A stretch of 64,000 nt of DNA from a bacterium (lineage in GTDB: Bacteria > Krumholzibacteriota > Krumholzibacteriia > LZORAL124-64-63): assembly GCA_024231905.1 (NCBI GenBank), contig JAAEQC010000102.1, positions 1-64,000 on the forward strand. The letters run 5' to 3'. The notes beneath the pieces were generated by a model. The model saw only the letters and a program-made list of their open reading frames with translations. It did not search any database and had not been told where the DNA came from. Both the position numbers and the translations under genes were made by a program. Shown here piece after piece: positions 26,181 to 35,532 of this stretch. Positions within the stretch are counted from its first letter, which is position 1; each line of letters opens with the position of its first letter.

Positions 26181-26758
26181 AGATCCTCACCTTGACCGGC
26201 CTGCTGCTGCTGGCCGTTCCCGCCTTGGCCGGTGTCGCTCCCGGTCAACAGGCTCCCGGTTTCACGCTCACCGCCGTGGACGGCGCCGAGCATTCCCTGG
26301 CCGACTTCACCGGCCAGATCGTGGTCCTGGAGTGGTTCAATCCGGACTGCCCCTTCGTCAAGAAGCACCGACTGCACCACAAGACCATGAACGAGACCCA
26401 GGCCGCCTACGCGGAGAAAGGCGTGGTGTGGCTGGCCGTCAATTCGAGCGCGGCGGGCAAGCAGGGCGCGGGGCTGGAACGCAACCTGAAGGCCGTGGAG
26501 CAGTACGCCATGCCCGTGCCCGTGCTTCTGGACCCGGACGGAGAGGTGGGTATGGCTTACGGCGCGCGGACCACGCCCCACATGTTCGTCATCGCGGCCG
26601 ACGGCCTGGTGGCCTACGCCGGAGCCATCGACGACGACCGGTCCGCCGACACCCTGGGCGGAACCAATTACGTGGCCGCGGCCCTGGATGCCCTGCTGGC
26701 CGGGGAGCCCGTGGCTACCGAGCGCACGCGGCCCTACGGTTGCAGCGTGAAGTACTAG
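26177..26758 (+). CDS. Secreted redoxin/thioredoxin-like protein
   Basis: 193 residues with a signal peptide (LTLTGLLLLAVPALAG). The AhpC/TSA-redoxin fold is shown by GQQAPGFTLTAVDGAEHSLADF, VVLEWFNPDCPFVKKH with its single resolving-type Cys (CPF), VWLAVNSS, VPVLLDPDGEVGMAYGARTTPHMFVI and GAIDDDRS. A second Cys sits near the end (YGCSVKY). The CPFVKKH form is common in exported redoxins of marine and candidate-phylum bacteria, roles mostly untested. Overlap with the DsbD-alpha lipoprotein suggests it receives electrons from it. Confidence 0.82.
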   Translation: MKILTLTGLLLLAVPALAGVAPGQQAPGFTLTAVDGAEHSLADFTGQIVVLEWFNPDCPFVKKHRLHHKTMNETQAAYAEKGVVWLAVNSSAAGKQGAGLERNLKAVEQYAMPVPVLLDPDGEVGMAYGARTTPHMFVIAADGLVAYAGAIDDDRSADTLGGTNYVAAALDALLAGEPVATERTRPYGCSVKY

Positions 26759-26854
26759 CGATTCGTCCGATTGGACTTGGCGACGGCACGGACCGCCCCT
26801 AATGTTGCGACACCGCGCCGTCCCTGTTCCTTCTGCCGGGAGATGCCGTCCGCC

Positions 26855-28423
26855 ATGTCGTCCGCCGCTTGTCCCCAACGCTTGCCCCGCTGCAGCGGCG
26901 TGCTGCTGCACCCGACCAGCCTGGAAGGCCCCGACGGCATCGGCGATCTGGGCGCCGGCGGTCGCCGTTTCGTGGACTGGCTCGCCGCCCACGGCCAGGG
27001 TCTGTGGCAGGTGCTCCCTTTGGGACCCACCAGCTTCGGCGACTCCCCCTACCAGACCCTGTCGGCCTTCGCCCTGAACCCGCTCCTGATCAGCTGTGAG
27101 ATGCTGGCCCAACGCGGTTGGTTGGAGGCGGCGGATTTCGCCGACCGACCCGATCTGCCGGCGGGCCACGTGGACTTCGGCGCGGCCATCCCCTGGAAGT
27201 TCCGCCTGCTGGACCGGGCCTGGGAGCGTTTTCGTGACCAGGACCGGCTCGACGCCTTTCGCGCCTGGTGCACCCGCGAGGCCGGCTGGCTCGAGGACTT
27301 CGTCCTGTTCATGACCATCAAGGAGGAGCAGGAGGGCCGCCCCTGGGTCCAGTGGCCGGAGCCTCTGGCCCTGCGCGACGCCGGCGCCCTGGTCTCGGTC
27401 CGGGAGCGCCTGGCCGATCGCCTGGACGCCCACCGTTACCGCCAGTGGGTGGCCGACGTCCAGTGGACCGACCTGAAGCTCCAGGCCCAGGCCCTGGGCG
27501 TGCGCGTCATGGGCGACCTGCCCATCTTCGTGGCCCACGACAGCGCCGACGTGTGGGCCAACCGCGAGATCTTCCGCCTGGACGCCAAGGGCGGCCTGGC
27601 TTGCCAGGCCGGCGTCCCGCCCGACTACTTCAGCGCGACGGGCCAACTCTGGGGCAATCCCCTGTACGACTGGGACCACCTGGCCGCCACCGGTTACCGG
27701 TGGTGGATCGAACGCGTGCGCCGTTGCCTGCAGCAGGTGGATCTGCTACGCCTGGACCATTTCCGCGGCTTCGCCGCCTGTTGGGAGGTGCCCGCCGGCG
27801 CCGACACGGCGGTCGACGGCCGCTGGATCCCGGGCCCCGGTCGCGCCCTCTTCGACGCCCTGCGCGACGCCCTGGGCGGCAAGCTGCCGCTGGTGGCGGA
27901 GAACCTGGGCGTCATCACCCCCGACGTGGAGGCCCTCCGGGAAGCGGTGGGCCTGCCGGGCATGAAGGTTCTGCAATTCGCCTGGACCGCGCCGAACAAC
28001 GAGTTCCTGCCCCACGACCACGACCGCCACCTGGTGCTCTACACGGGTACCCACGACAACGACACGACCCTCGGCTGGTGGAACGACCGGGCCTCCGACG
28101 GCGAACGCGGCTTCATGAGCGAGTACCTGGACCGGGAGATCACGGAGCCCCACTGGGAGCTCATCCGGGTGGCCATGACCAGTCCCGCCGACACCTGCAT
28201 CGTACCCATGCAAGACGTCCTGGGATTGGGCCGCGAGGGCCGCATGAACCTGCCCGGCGAGGGCCGTGGCAACTGGGCCTGGCGCCTGTTCGAGGGTGCG
28301 TTGCTCGATCCGGCGGGCGAGCGACTGGCCCGTCTGACCTGGCTGTACCGCCGCCGCGCCGACCAGGTCGACCGTCCGGATGAGAAGACCCTGCCCGACG
28401 ACTACCCGGAGGCCACCGTTTGA
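26855..28423 (+). CDS. malQ: 4-alpha-glucanotransferase (amylomaltase)
   Basis: 522 residues from the ATG at 26855; another ATG at 26843 directly abuts GGGAG, so the later start is preferred. GH77 landmarks are all present: GVLLHPTSLEGPDGIGDLG, WQVLPLGPTSFGDSPYQ, GDLPIFVAHDSADVWANREIF, nucleophile Asp in LRLDHFRGF, acid/base Glu in VAENLGVITPDVE, and GTHDNDTTLGWW. It transfers maltooligosaccharide segments between alpha-1,4-glucans in glycogen or maltodextrin metabolism. The stop overlaps the TTG start of the next transporter gene, hinting at a sugar-related cargo. Confidence 0.92.
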   Translation: MSSAACPQRLPRCSGVLLHPTSLEGPDGIGDLGAGGRRFVDWLAAHGQGLWQVLPLGPTSFGDSPYQTLSAFALNPLLISCEMLAQRGWLEAADFADRPDLPAGHVDFGAAIPWKFRLLDRAWERFRDQDRLDAFRAWCTREAGWLEDFVLFMTIKEEQEGRPWVQWPEPLALRDAGALVSVRERLADRLDAHRYRQWVADVQWTDLKLQAQALGVRVMGDLPIFVAHDSADVWANREIFRLDAKGGLACQAGVPPDYFSATGQLWGNPLYDWDHLAATGYRWWIERVRRCLQQVDLLRLDHFRGFAACWEVPAGADTAVDGRWIPGPGRALFDALRDALGGKLPLVAENLGVITPDVEALREAVGLPGMKVLQFAWTAPNNEFLPHDHDRHLVLYTGTHDNDTTLGWWNDRASDGERGFMSEYLDREITEPHWELIRVAMTSPADTCIVPMQDVLGLGREGRMNLPGEGRGNWAWRLFEGALLDPAGERLARLTWLYRRRADQVDRPDEKTLPDDYPEATV

Positions 28424-29622
28424 ATCCACTGCGGAAGCTGTCCCCCGACTTTCGCCGGGTGCTGGCCGCGACCCTCTTCTTCGGGGCCGTGGCCGGGGTC
28501 TTCGCCTCGACCCTGAACAACTACCTGTCCGAGGTCCACGGCTTCGACGCCGGGCACCGGGGCTGGCTGGAACTGCCGCGGGAGCTGCCCGGATTCATCA
28601 TCTTCTTCGTGGTGGCGGTGCTGCTGACCCGATTGCGCGAGAGCCGCATCGCCGCCCTGGCCATGGTCTTCACCGCTGCCGGCGCCCTGGGCCTGGGCTA
28701 CCTGTCCTCGGGCATGACAACGCTGGTGCTGTTCATCGTGGTCTGGTCCCTGGGTGACCACATCATCTTCGCCGTGGAGGGCCCCCTGGGCCTGAAGCTG
28801 GCCAAGGCCGGTGGCGAGGGACGGCGCCTGGGACAGTTGGGCGGGGCGCGCAACCTGGGCACCATCCTGGGCGTGGGGGCCGTGTGGCTCCTGGCCAAGG
28901 CCGTCGGCGACCGCTACGACCTGTTCTTCCTGGTGGGCACCGTCTGCGCCGCCGTGGCCGGCTGGTTCTACTTCCGTCTGGACCTGGGCAAGACCGACCC
29001 GCCGTCGCGCCGCTTCATCTACCGGCGGGAATACCACCTCTTCTACGCCATCAGCGCCCTGTTCGGCATCCGCAAGCAGATCTTCCTGGTCTTCGGCTCC
29101 TGGGTGCTGGTGTCGTTGCACGGGGTGCCGGTGGCCACCATCGCGCTCCTCTACTTCGTGGCATCGGCCCTGGGTGTTGTCCTGCGGCCCCTGCTGGGCG
29201 ACGTCATCGACTGGCTGGGGGAGCGGCGGGTCCTGGCCACGGACGAGGTCATGCTCCTGGTGGTGTGCCTGGTCTACGCCTTCGCCTCGGACCTGCTGCG
29301 CGCGCCCTACGACCTGTGGCTCCTGTATGGCGCGTACATCCTCGACCACATCCTGTTCGCCCTGCGGGTGGCCCGGACCACCTACCTCAAGAAGATCGCC
29401 GTGGATCCGGCCGACATCACGCCGACCATCTCCCTGGGCATCACCATCGACCACGCCGTGGCCATGACCCTGCCCATTCTTTCGGGGTGGATCTGGGAAC
29501 GTTACGGGCACGAATGGGTATTCGTGCTCGCCGGGGCCATCGCCGTGGCCGGATTCTTCGTCTGCTTGCGCATCCGGGTTCCGGAGACCATACATTCAGA
29601 CACGCCCACGAGCCGCGCCTGA
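28420..29622 (+). CDS. MFS transporter
   Basis: 400 residues from TTG 28420, supported by CGGAGG 7 bp upstream and a 4-bp overlap with malQ. About 11-12 helices: TLFFGAVAGVFASTLNNYLSEVHGF at the start, LPGFIIFFVVAVLLTRLRESR, GLGYLSSGMTTLVLFIVVWSLGDHIIF and VFVLAGAIAVAGFFVCLRIR at the end. The family signature between helices 2 and 3 is weak. Coupling to malQ suggests a sugar or oligosaccharide, but the substrate is not known. Confidence 0.72.
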   Translation: MNPLRKLSPDFRRVLAATLFFGAVAGVFASTLNNYLSEVHGFDAGHRGWLELPRELPGFIIFFVVAVLLTRLRESRIAALAMVFTAAGALGLGYLSSGMTTLVLFIVVWSLGDHIIFAVEGPLGLKLAKAGGEGRRLGQLGGARNLGTILGVGAVWLLAKAVGDRYDLFFLVGTVCAAVAGWFYFRLDLGKTDPPSRRFIYRREYHLFYAISALFGIRKQIFLVFGSWVLVSLHGVPVATIALLYFVASALGVVLRPLLGDVIDWLGERRVLATDEVMLLVVCLVYAFASDLLRAPYDLWLLYGAYILDHILFALRVARTTYLKKIAVDPADITPTISLGITIDHAVAMTLPILSGWIWERYGHEWVFVLAGAIAVAGFFVCLRIRVPETIHSDTPTSRA

Positions 29623-29657
29623 GCAGTTTTCACCTCCCGCGAACGAGAGCGGAGTCC

Positions 29658-30626
29658 ATGCAGCGCCGTCACGGCATCATCAGCGCCATACTCCTGGCCG
29701 GCCTGGCCTGGGTCGTGGTCGGGTGCGGGTCGTCCGATACGGTGGACGTACCCAAGGTCGACGATTCCAGCCCGTTCGAGGTCCTGGCTGTGGGAACGGA
29801 CTCGACGCTGGAAGTGGTGACGTGGAACCTCAAGACCTTTCCCTATCCCCAGCGGGCAGATGAGGGGCATGATCCCAGGGTAACGGTCGAACGTCTCATC
29901 CAGGCCGTGCACGGCCTCGACGCGGACGTCTACGCGCTACAGGAGATCAGGTCGGAGTACTACTTCGAAGCTGTGGTCGCCGGACTCGAGGGCTGGACCG
30001 GGGTGCGCAGCCCCGACAACGACTACAACCTGGCCTACATCTACCGGAACGACGGATCCCTGGCGAACGTGGCCATCAGCGAGATCTACCAGGGCGGAGA
30101 ATATGGGGCGCCCTTCCCCCGGCGGCCCTATGTCATGACCTTCGAGTTCGACGGCGTGCCGGTGGTTGTCGTCAACAACCACTTCAAGTGCTGCGGCGAC
30201 GATTTCATCGACGAGAACGATCCCTGGGACGAGACGACTCGCCGGCGCGACGCCAGCCTCCTGCTGGAGGAATACATCGATGCCAACATGGCCGACAGCC
30301 GGGTCATCGTGGTGGGGGATTTCAACGATGAACTGGACGATGCCACCGAGGGCAACGTCTTCGCCACCTTCCTGGCCGCCCCCGAACGCTGGCGCTTCCT
30401 CGATCTCGACATCGCCTTCGGCCCGAGCAGTGGGTGGTCCTTCCCCGGCTGGCCCAGCCACCTGGACCACATCCTGGTCACGGACCAACTCTTCGGTGCT
30501 GCGGAGAAACAGAACGCTCTCATCCGGGTCGTACCCATGGACACGGCCATGAGCGGGGGGATGACCGCCTACAACGACGATCTGAGCGATCACATGCCGG
30601 TGGAGGTGCGGTTGGACCTGGACTAG
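29658..30626 (+). CDS. Lipoprotein with endonuclease/exonuclease/phosphatase fold
   Basis: 322 residues from the ATG at 29658 (GCGGAG box). A lipobox (AWVVVGC) gives a lipidated Cys near residue 23. The rest follows the EEP (DNase I-like) fold: LEVVTWNLKTFP, DADVYALQEIRSEYYF (metal-binding Glu), VVVVNNHFKC, RVIVVGDFNDELDD, and the final SHLDHILVT and LSDHMPVEVRL motifs. It should be a metal-dependent phosphodiesterase exposed in the periplasm or on the surface, possibly scavenging phosphate or degrading extracellular DNA. Its TAG stop shares CTAG with thyX. Confidence 0.83.
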   Translation: MQRRHGIISAILLAGLAWVVVGCGSSDTVDVPKVDDSSPFEVLAVGTDSTLEVVTWNLKTFPYPQRADEGHDPRVTVERLIQAVHGLDADVYALQEIRSEYYFEAVVAGLEGWTGVRSPDNDYNLAYIYRNDGSLANVAISEIYQGGEYGAPFPRRPYVMTFEFDGVPVVVVNNHFKCCGDDFIDENDPWDETTRRRDASLLLEEYIDANMADSRVIVVGDFNDELDDATEGNVFATFLAAPERWRFLDLDIAFGPSSGWSFPGWPSHLDHILVTDQLFGAAEKQNALIRVVPMDTAMSGGMTAYNDDLSDHMPVEVRLDLD

Positions 30627-31552
30627 TCCTGCCAGGGCGCGCGCATGTTCAGCGCCTGCAGCTTCTCCTCGAATTCCTGCCGTTCCCGGTGCCTCAGCCA
30701 GCCGCCCTTCTTGGACTCCTTCAACCAGCCGATCTCGCGCGCCATGGCCATGGCGTGGTCCATGTCGCCGGCGCCCATGGCCGCCAGCACGTCCGTCTCC
30801 AGGCGGGAGAAGTGGGTGGCGCCGAAGCGGTAGTCCTCGAAGGCCTCCCACACCGCAGGCACCCAGCGGGCCACGATCTCGCGGCCGATGACCGTGGCGT
30901 AGTCGCGGATCTCCTTCTGGGCGTGGCTGTCCATGCGCAGGGACAGGAAGTGGAGCAGGTTGTGGAGGTCCATCTTCCAGTAGGCCTCGGTGTAGGTGCA
31001 CAGGGGGAGGTCCTTGCGGGCCTGCTCCCGGGCGACGCCTTGTTCGAGGCGGCCGTTGTAGACGGTGCGGATGCGGTCCTGGAGGTCGGCTTCTTCGGCG
31101 GTGAGTTTGGTACCGAGGTCCTCGTCGATGGCGCCGTCGCTGCCCTGCTTGTTGTTGACGGCCTGGATGCGCCACTGGTCGGGGGCGGTGCGTTGGGCGG
31201 CGTCGATGGCCACCGAGTAGCGAGTGCTCGTCTCGTTGACCGAGGCCGTTCTATGTCGTATCCACTGCCGCCACGCATCCATGGGCACGCGTATGTGCAG
31301 TTTCAGACTGCACATCTCGAAGGGTGTCGTGTGGCGGTGCCGCAGCAGGTAGCGGATGAGCCCCCGGTCGTCCGACACTTTCTTGGTGCCCGCTCCATAG
31401 CTCACACGGGCCGCCTGAACCACGGCCGCATCGTCGCCCATGTAGTCGACCACGCGTACGAAGCCGTCGTCCAGGACGGGGAAGCTCTCGCCCAGGATCT
31501 CGTCCAGGGTGGGGACGTGGGGGCGGGGGAGCTTTTCAGCCTGCGGTTCCAT
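30623..31552 (-). CDS. thyX: FAD-dependent thymidylate synthase
   Basis: 309 residues. The ThyX motif is RHRTASVNETSTRY (RHRx7S form), with upstream AARVSYGAGTKKVSDDRGLIRYLLRHRHTTPFE and downstream ARKDLPLCTYTEAYWKMDLHNL, LRMDSHAQKEIRDYA. It makes dTMP from dUMP with methylene-tetrahydrofolate and reduced FAD. It is longer than the usual ~230-residue enzymes, with extra C-terminal helices (residues ~255-309). The gene follows the urocanase gene by 38 bp. Confidence 0.94.
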   Translation of the reverse strand: MEPQAEKLPRPHVPTLDEILGESFPVLDDGFVRVVDYMGDDAAVVQAARVSYGAGTKKVSDDRGLIRYLLRHRHTTPFEMCSLKLHIRVPMDAWRQWIRHRTASVNETSTRYSVAIDAAQRTAPDQWRIQAVNNKQGSDGAIDEDLGTKLTAEEADLQDRIRTVYNGRLEQGVAREQARKDLPLCTYTEAYWKMDLHNLLHFLSLRMDSHAQKEIRDYATVIGREIVARWVPAVWEAFEDYRFGATHFSRLETDVLAAMGAGDMDHAMAMAREIGWLKESKKGGWLRHRERQEFEEKLQALNMRAPWQD

Positions 31553-31590
31553 GGATTCTCCCGGGTCGATTCAGAACTTGTTCCGAGAAT

Positions 31591-33624
31591 CTAGTCCTCG
31601 AGCGACTTCTCGATCAACGTATCGTCCGCATGCTCCGGCAACGTCACCACCAGCTGCGACTCCGTCTCCATGGCCCTCTTCGCCGCGAACTCCGCCCCGG
31701 CATTCCGCGCCCACGCCCGCCGCGCGATCCCGTTGTTCACGTCCCAGTGCAGCATGGCGTGCAGCCGCCGGTCCGCGTCCGCGGTGCCGTCGAGCACCAT
31801 GCCGAACCCGCCGTTGATCACTTCGCCCCAGCCCACGCCCCCGCCGTTGTGGATGGAGATCCAGGTGGCGCCGCGGAAGCCGTCGCCGATGACGTTCTGG
31901 ATGGCCATGTCGGCGCAGAACATGGAACCGTCGGTGATGTTGGCGGTCTCGCGGAAGGGGCTGTCGGTGCCGGACACGTCGTGGTGGTCCCGGCCCAGGA
32001 CGATGGGCGCGGTGATCTCGCCGTCTCGGATGGCGGCGTTGAAGGCCGCGGCGATGGCACGGCGGCCCTCGGCGTCCGCATAGAGGATCCGCGCCTGGCT
32101 GCCCACGACCAATTTGTTCTCGCCCGCCTGGCGGATCCAGCGCAGGTTGTCCAGGTACTGCTGCTTCGTCTCTTCGGGCGCATCGGCGGCCAGCTTCTCG
32201 ATGACGTCGCCGGCCAGGCGGTCGCTGGTGGCCAGGTCCGTCGGGTCACCGCTGGTGCACACCCAGCGGAAGGGGCCGAACCCGTAGTCGAAACAGAGCG
32301 GCCCCATGATGTCCTCCACGTAGGAGGGGTACTTGAAGCGGCCGCCGGGGCGGGCGATGTCGCAGCCGGCGCGGGAGCATTCCAGGAGGAACGCATTGCC
32401 GTAGTCCCAGAACTTCATGCCGCCCGCGACGCACTTCTCCACGGCGGCCATGTGGCGGCGCAGGCTGTTCTGGACCCGGGCCTTGAAGGTGTCCGGGTCG
32501 GCGGCCAGCATGGCGTTGCTCTGCTCGTAGGACATGCCCGCCGGGTAGTAGCCCCCGGTGTAGGGGATGTGGAGCGACGTCTGGTCGCTGCCCAGTTCCA
32601 CGGTGATATCGCTCTGGGCGAAGGCCTCCCACAGGTCCACCACGTTGCCCTGGTAGGCCAGGGCCACCGCTTCCTCGTTCTTTTTGGCCGTGCGGATCCG
32701 TTCCAGCAGTCCGGTCAGATCCGTGTGCACCTCGTCCACCCAGCCCTGCTCGTGGCGCTTGGCCACGGCGTCCGGATTGACCTCCGCCAGCACGCCCACA
32801 CAGCCGGCGATGACGGCGGCCTTGCCCTGGGCGCCGCTCATGCCGCCCAGGCCGCTGCTCACGTAGAGCTTGCCGGCCAGGGGATTGTCGCTGCCGTGGC
32901 CGTCCAGGTAGATCCGGCCGGCGCCGAGCACCGTGATCGTGGTCCCATGGACGATGCCCTGGGGGCCGATGTACATGTAGCTGCCCGCGGTCATCTGGCC
33001 GTAGCTGGTGACGCCCAGGGCGGCCATCTTGGTGTAGTCGTCGCCGGAGCTGTAATTGGGGATGACCATGCCGTTGGTCACCACGACCCGTGGCGCATCC
33101 TTGTGGCTGGGGAAGAGTCCCAGGGGGTGGCCCGAGTACATGACCAGGGTCTGCTCGTCGGTCATCTCGGACAGGTATTTCATGACCAACAGGTACTGGG
33201 CCCAGTTCTGGAAGACCGTGCCGTTGCCGCCGTAGGTGATGAGCTCGTAGGGGTGCTGGGCAACCCGCGGATCCAGGTTGTTCTGGATCATGTGCATGAC
33301 CGCGGCCGCCTGCCGGCACCGGGCGGGATACTGGTCGATGGGCCGGGCGTGCATTTCGTAGTGGGGCCGGAAGCGGTGCATGTAGATGCGACCGTGGGCC
33401 TTCAACTCGGCGGCGAACTCGGGCGCCAGTTCTGCGTGCAGGGCGGCCGGGAAGTAGCGCAGGGCGTTGCGCAGGGCCAGGCGTTTCTCGTCCGCGTCCA
33501 GGAGCATGGGGCGGGCGGGAGCGCGGCTCACGGATGGGTCGGCGGCCGGGGCCTCGGGCAACGTGGCGGGGATGCCCTGGCGGACAGCATCCTGGAAAGC
33601 AGCGGAATTCGTCGCGGCGCTCAC
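31591..33624 (-). CDS. hutU: Urocanate hydratase, long form
   Basis: 677 residues from a GTG at 33624 with AGGAGG 8 bp upstream. Typical bacterial urocanases have ~555 residues; this one is about the size of the mammalian enzyme, with extra N-terminal sequence. Signatures: ITYGGNGTVFQNWAQY, MYSGHPLGLFPS, GQMTAGSYMYIGPQGIVHGTT, SSGLGGMSGAQGKAAVIAG (NAD site), SLHIPYTGGYYPAG and DSPFRETANITDGS. It converts urocanate to imidazolonepropionate in histidine breakdown. No hutH, hutI or hutG lies within the window, and the neighbour is thyX. Confidence 0.93.
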   Translation of the reverse strand: MSAATNSAAFQDAVRQGIPATLPEAPAADPSVSRAPARPMLLDADEKRLALRNALRYFPAALHAELAPEFAAELKAHGRIYMHRFRPHYEMHARPIDQYPARCRQAAAVMHMIQNNLDPRVAQHPYELITYGGNGTVFQNWAQYLLVMKYLSEMTDEQTLVMYSGHPLGLFPSHKDAPRVVVTNGMVIPNYSSGDDYTKMAALGVTSYGQMTAGSYMYIGPQGIVHGTTITVLGAGRIYLDGHGSDNPLAGKLYVSSGLGGMSGAQGKAAVIAGCVGVLAEVNPDAVAKRHEQGWVDEVHTDLTGLLERIRTAKKNEEAVALAYQGNVVDLWEAFAQSDITVELGSDQTSLHIPYTGGYYPAGMSYEQSNAMLAADPDTFKARVQNSLRRHMAAVEKCVAGGMKFWDYGNAFLLECSRAGCDIARPGGRFKYPSYVEDIMGPLCFDYGFGPFRWVCTSGDPTDLATSDRLAGDVIEKLAADAPEETKQQYLDNLRWIRQAGENKLVVGSQARILYADAEGRRAIAAAFNAAIRDGEITAPIVLGRDHHDVSGTDSPFRETANITDGSMFCADMAIQNVIGDGFRGATWISIHNGGGVGWGEVINGGFGMVLDGTADADRRLHAMLHWDVNNGIARRAWARNAGAEFAAKRAMETESQLVVTLPEHADDTLIEKSLED

Positions 33625-33725
33625 GGCGCGGACCTCCTACAGGGGTGTCTGTCGAAACCGGGTAGGCGGCAAATGTAGCACATGGGGCGGGGGTTCTCCA
33701 CTGCGACACCCGGCCGAAAGCCTTC

Positions 33726-33755
33726 TTGCCCCGGGGGCGTGGCCCGGCCCATAAT
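33726..33755 (+). promoter_or_regulatory. Candidate promoter for the DUF3667 gene
   Basis: TTGCCC (33726-33731) and CATAAT (33750-33755) are 18 bp apart, with a start point near 33762 and a ~24-nt leader carrying AAGGAGG. Confidence 0.5.
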
Positions 33756-33785
33756 CCCCGCGGTATTCCGTCCGAAGGAGGCACG

Positions 33786-34685
33786 ATGGAACAGACACCG
33801 GAAGAACTCACGGGCACCCCATGCCTGAACTGCGGCGACGAACTGACAGGCAACTTCTGCGCCAACTGCGGCCAGCAGGTCCGGGACGTGAACATCTCGG
33901 TGAAGTCGCTGGCGGTGGAGTTCACCGAGAGTCTGTTCTCTCTCGAATTCGGCTTCTGGCAGACCTTCAAGCGGCTCGTCTTCCTGCCCGGCACCCTCAC
34001 CGCCGAATACGTGGCCGGCCGCCGCAAGAAGTACTCCTCGCCCATCCGGCTCTACCTCGGCACGAGCCTGCTCTTCTTCTTCGCCATCGGATTCTTCGGC
34101 GGCGACAAGTCGTTCATCCAGGTGGGAGACGACGACGGCAACGTGACAGCCATGACCGGCGACGAGGCCATGGCCGCCCTGCGCGAGGGCTTCGCCGATA
34201 CACCCGGCGACAGTATGGCCGGTGCACCTATGGACAGCTTGCTGGCCGACATCCCGGCCAACGAGAAGATCGGCGACCTGCTCCGGGATCCGGACCGCGC
34301 CAAGCAGCGGCTGTTCTCCTATCTGCCGCGGGCCATGTTCCTGATGGTGCCCATCTCGGCCCTGCTCTTTCGTCTCGCCTACGTCCGGCACAAACGGCCT
34401 TACCTGCACTACCTGGTCTTCTCCCTGCACCTGCACGCCCTGTTCTACTTCACCGCCACCGTGTCCGGACTGCTGGGCCTGATCCGTCCCGAAGCGGTGG
34501 GGGACAGCCTGGCGTTGATCGTCCTGGTCACCTTCCCCATCAACACGGTGCGCGCCCAGCGGCGGGCTTTCGGCGACAGCTGGTGGAAGGCCCTGTTGAA
34601 GGCCGGCCTGGTCTGGCACGTCTATGGGTTCATCCTGACGCTGGTGATCTTCAGCGTGCTGGTCCTGATGGTCGTCACCGCCTGA
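33786..34685 (+). CDS. DUF3667-type membrane protein with N-terminal zinc ribbon
   Basis: 299 residues from the ATG at 33786 (AAGGAGG box). Two Cys pairs near the N-terminus (CLNCGDELTGNFCANCGQQ) make a zinc ribbon. The following FWQTFKRLVFLPGTLTAEYVAGRRKKYSSP and RLYLGTSLLFFFAIGFF are typical of DUF3667 proteins, which are frequent in Bacteroidetes. About four more helices follow, including VFSLHLHALFYFTATVSGLLGL and FILTLVIFSVLVLMVVTA. The ~90-residue charged segment between helices lies outside the membrane core. Function is unknown. Confidence 0.78.
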   Translation: MEQTPEELTGTPCLNCGDELTGNFCANCGQQVRDVNISVKSLAVEFTESLFSLEFGFWQTFKRLVFLPGTLTAEYVAGRRKKYSSPIRLYLGTSLLFFFAIGFFGGDKSFIQVGDDDGNVTAMTGDEAMAALREGFADTPGDSMAGAPMDSLLADIPANEKIGDLLRDPDRAKQRLFSYLPRAMFLMVPISALLFRLAYVRHKRPYLHYLVFSLHLHALFYFTATVSGLLGLIRPEAVGDSLALIVLVTFPINTVRAQRRAFGDSWWKALLKAGLVWHVYGFILTLVIFSVLVLMVVTA

Positions 34686-34769
34686 TCCGGCGACCGGGGA
34701 CCGTCCAGCGCCGCGACAGGTACTGCCGGAAGTGGTATCCTGCCCACCGGAATCTGCGAAAGGACTCCT

Positions 34770-35522
34770 GTGATCACCCACGCCCTCTGTCGCCGGCCCG
34801 GACCCGATATGGCCGGCGGGTTGACCACTGCCGGGTTGGGTCTGCCAGACCCGGAACTGGCCCTGCACCAGCACTCCGCCTACGTGGCAGCTCTGAAAGC
34901 GCTCGGGCTAGACGTGGACGTGCTACCGGCCCTGGCGGGCCATCCGGATGCCTGCTTCGTGGAGGACACGGCGGTCCTGGTGCCGGACCTGGCCGTGGTC
35001 ACCCGGCCGGGAGCGCCGTCGCGTCAGGGCGAACAGGAGAGCGTAGCCCAAGCTTTGGCGGGGCCCGTCACGCGGCTCACGGAGCCCGCCACCCTGGACG
35101 GCGGCGACGTCCTGGTGGCCGAGCGCACCTGCTGGATCGGACTCTCCGGCCGCACTAACGCCGACGGGGCGCTCCAACTAGCTGCTGCATTGCGACCCCT
35201 GGGCTACGACTGCATCACCGTCGAAGTGGGCGCGGGCCTGCACCTGAAATCCGGCATGAACCACCTGGGCGGCCGCCGCCTGCTGGCGACCCCGGACCTG
35301 GCGCGGAACCCGGCCTTCACCGGCTGGGAGGTGCTCGTGGTGCCGGAGGATGAGTCCTACGCCGCCAACACCCTCCTGGTGAACGGCACCCTGCTCACAC
35401 CCGCGGGCTTCCCCTGCACACGCGCGCTCATCGACACCTGTGGCCTGCCCGTCCGCGAACTCGAACTGAGCGAGTTCGAGAAGGTGGACGGTGGCCTGAC
35501 CTGCTTGTCCCTGCGCTTCTGA
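34770..35522 (+). CDS. Dimethylargininase-like amidinohydrolase (DDAH family)
   Basis: 250 residues from a GTG at 34770 after AAAGGA. The fold and catalytic residues match DDAH/arginine deiminase-type hydrolases: CFVEDTAVLVPDLAVVTRPG (Glu/Asp of the guanidine site), ATLDGGDVLV, ISG-type loop GLSGRTNADG, catalytic His in GLHLKSGMNHLG and catalytic Cys in GGLTCLSLRF at the extreme C-terminus. Such enzymes release citrulline and methylamines from methylarginines. It is followed at 10 bp by the BNR-repeat gene. Confidence 0.88.
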   Translation: MITHALCRRPGPDMAGGLTTAGLGLPDPELALHQHSAYVAALKALGLDVDVLPALAGHPDACFVEDTAVLVPDLAVVTRPGAPSRQGEQESVAQALAGPVTRLTEPATLDGGDVLVAERTCWIGLSGRTNADGALQLAAALRPLGYDCITVEVGAGLHLKSGMNHLGGRRLLATPDLARNPAFTGWEVLVVPEDESYAANTLLVNGTLLTPAGFPCTRALIDTCGLPVRELELSEFEKVDGGLTCLSLRF

Positions 35523-35532
35523 AGGAGAGATC

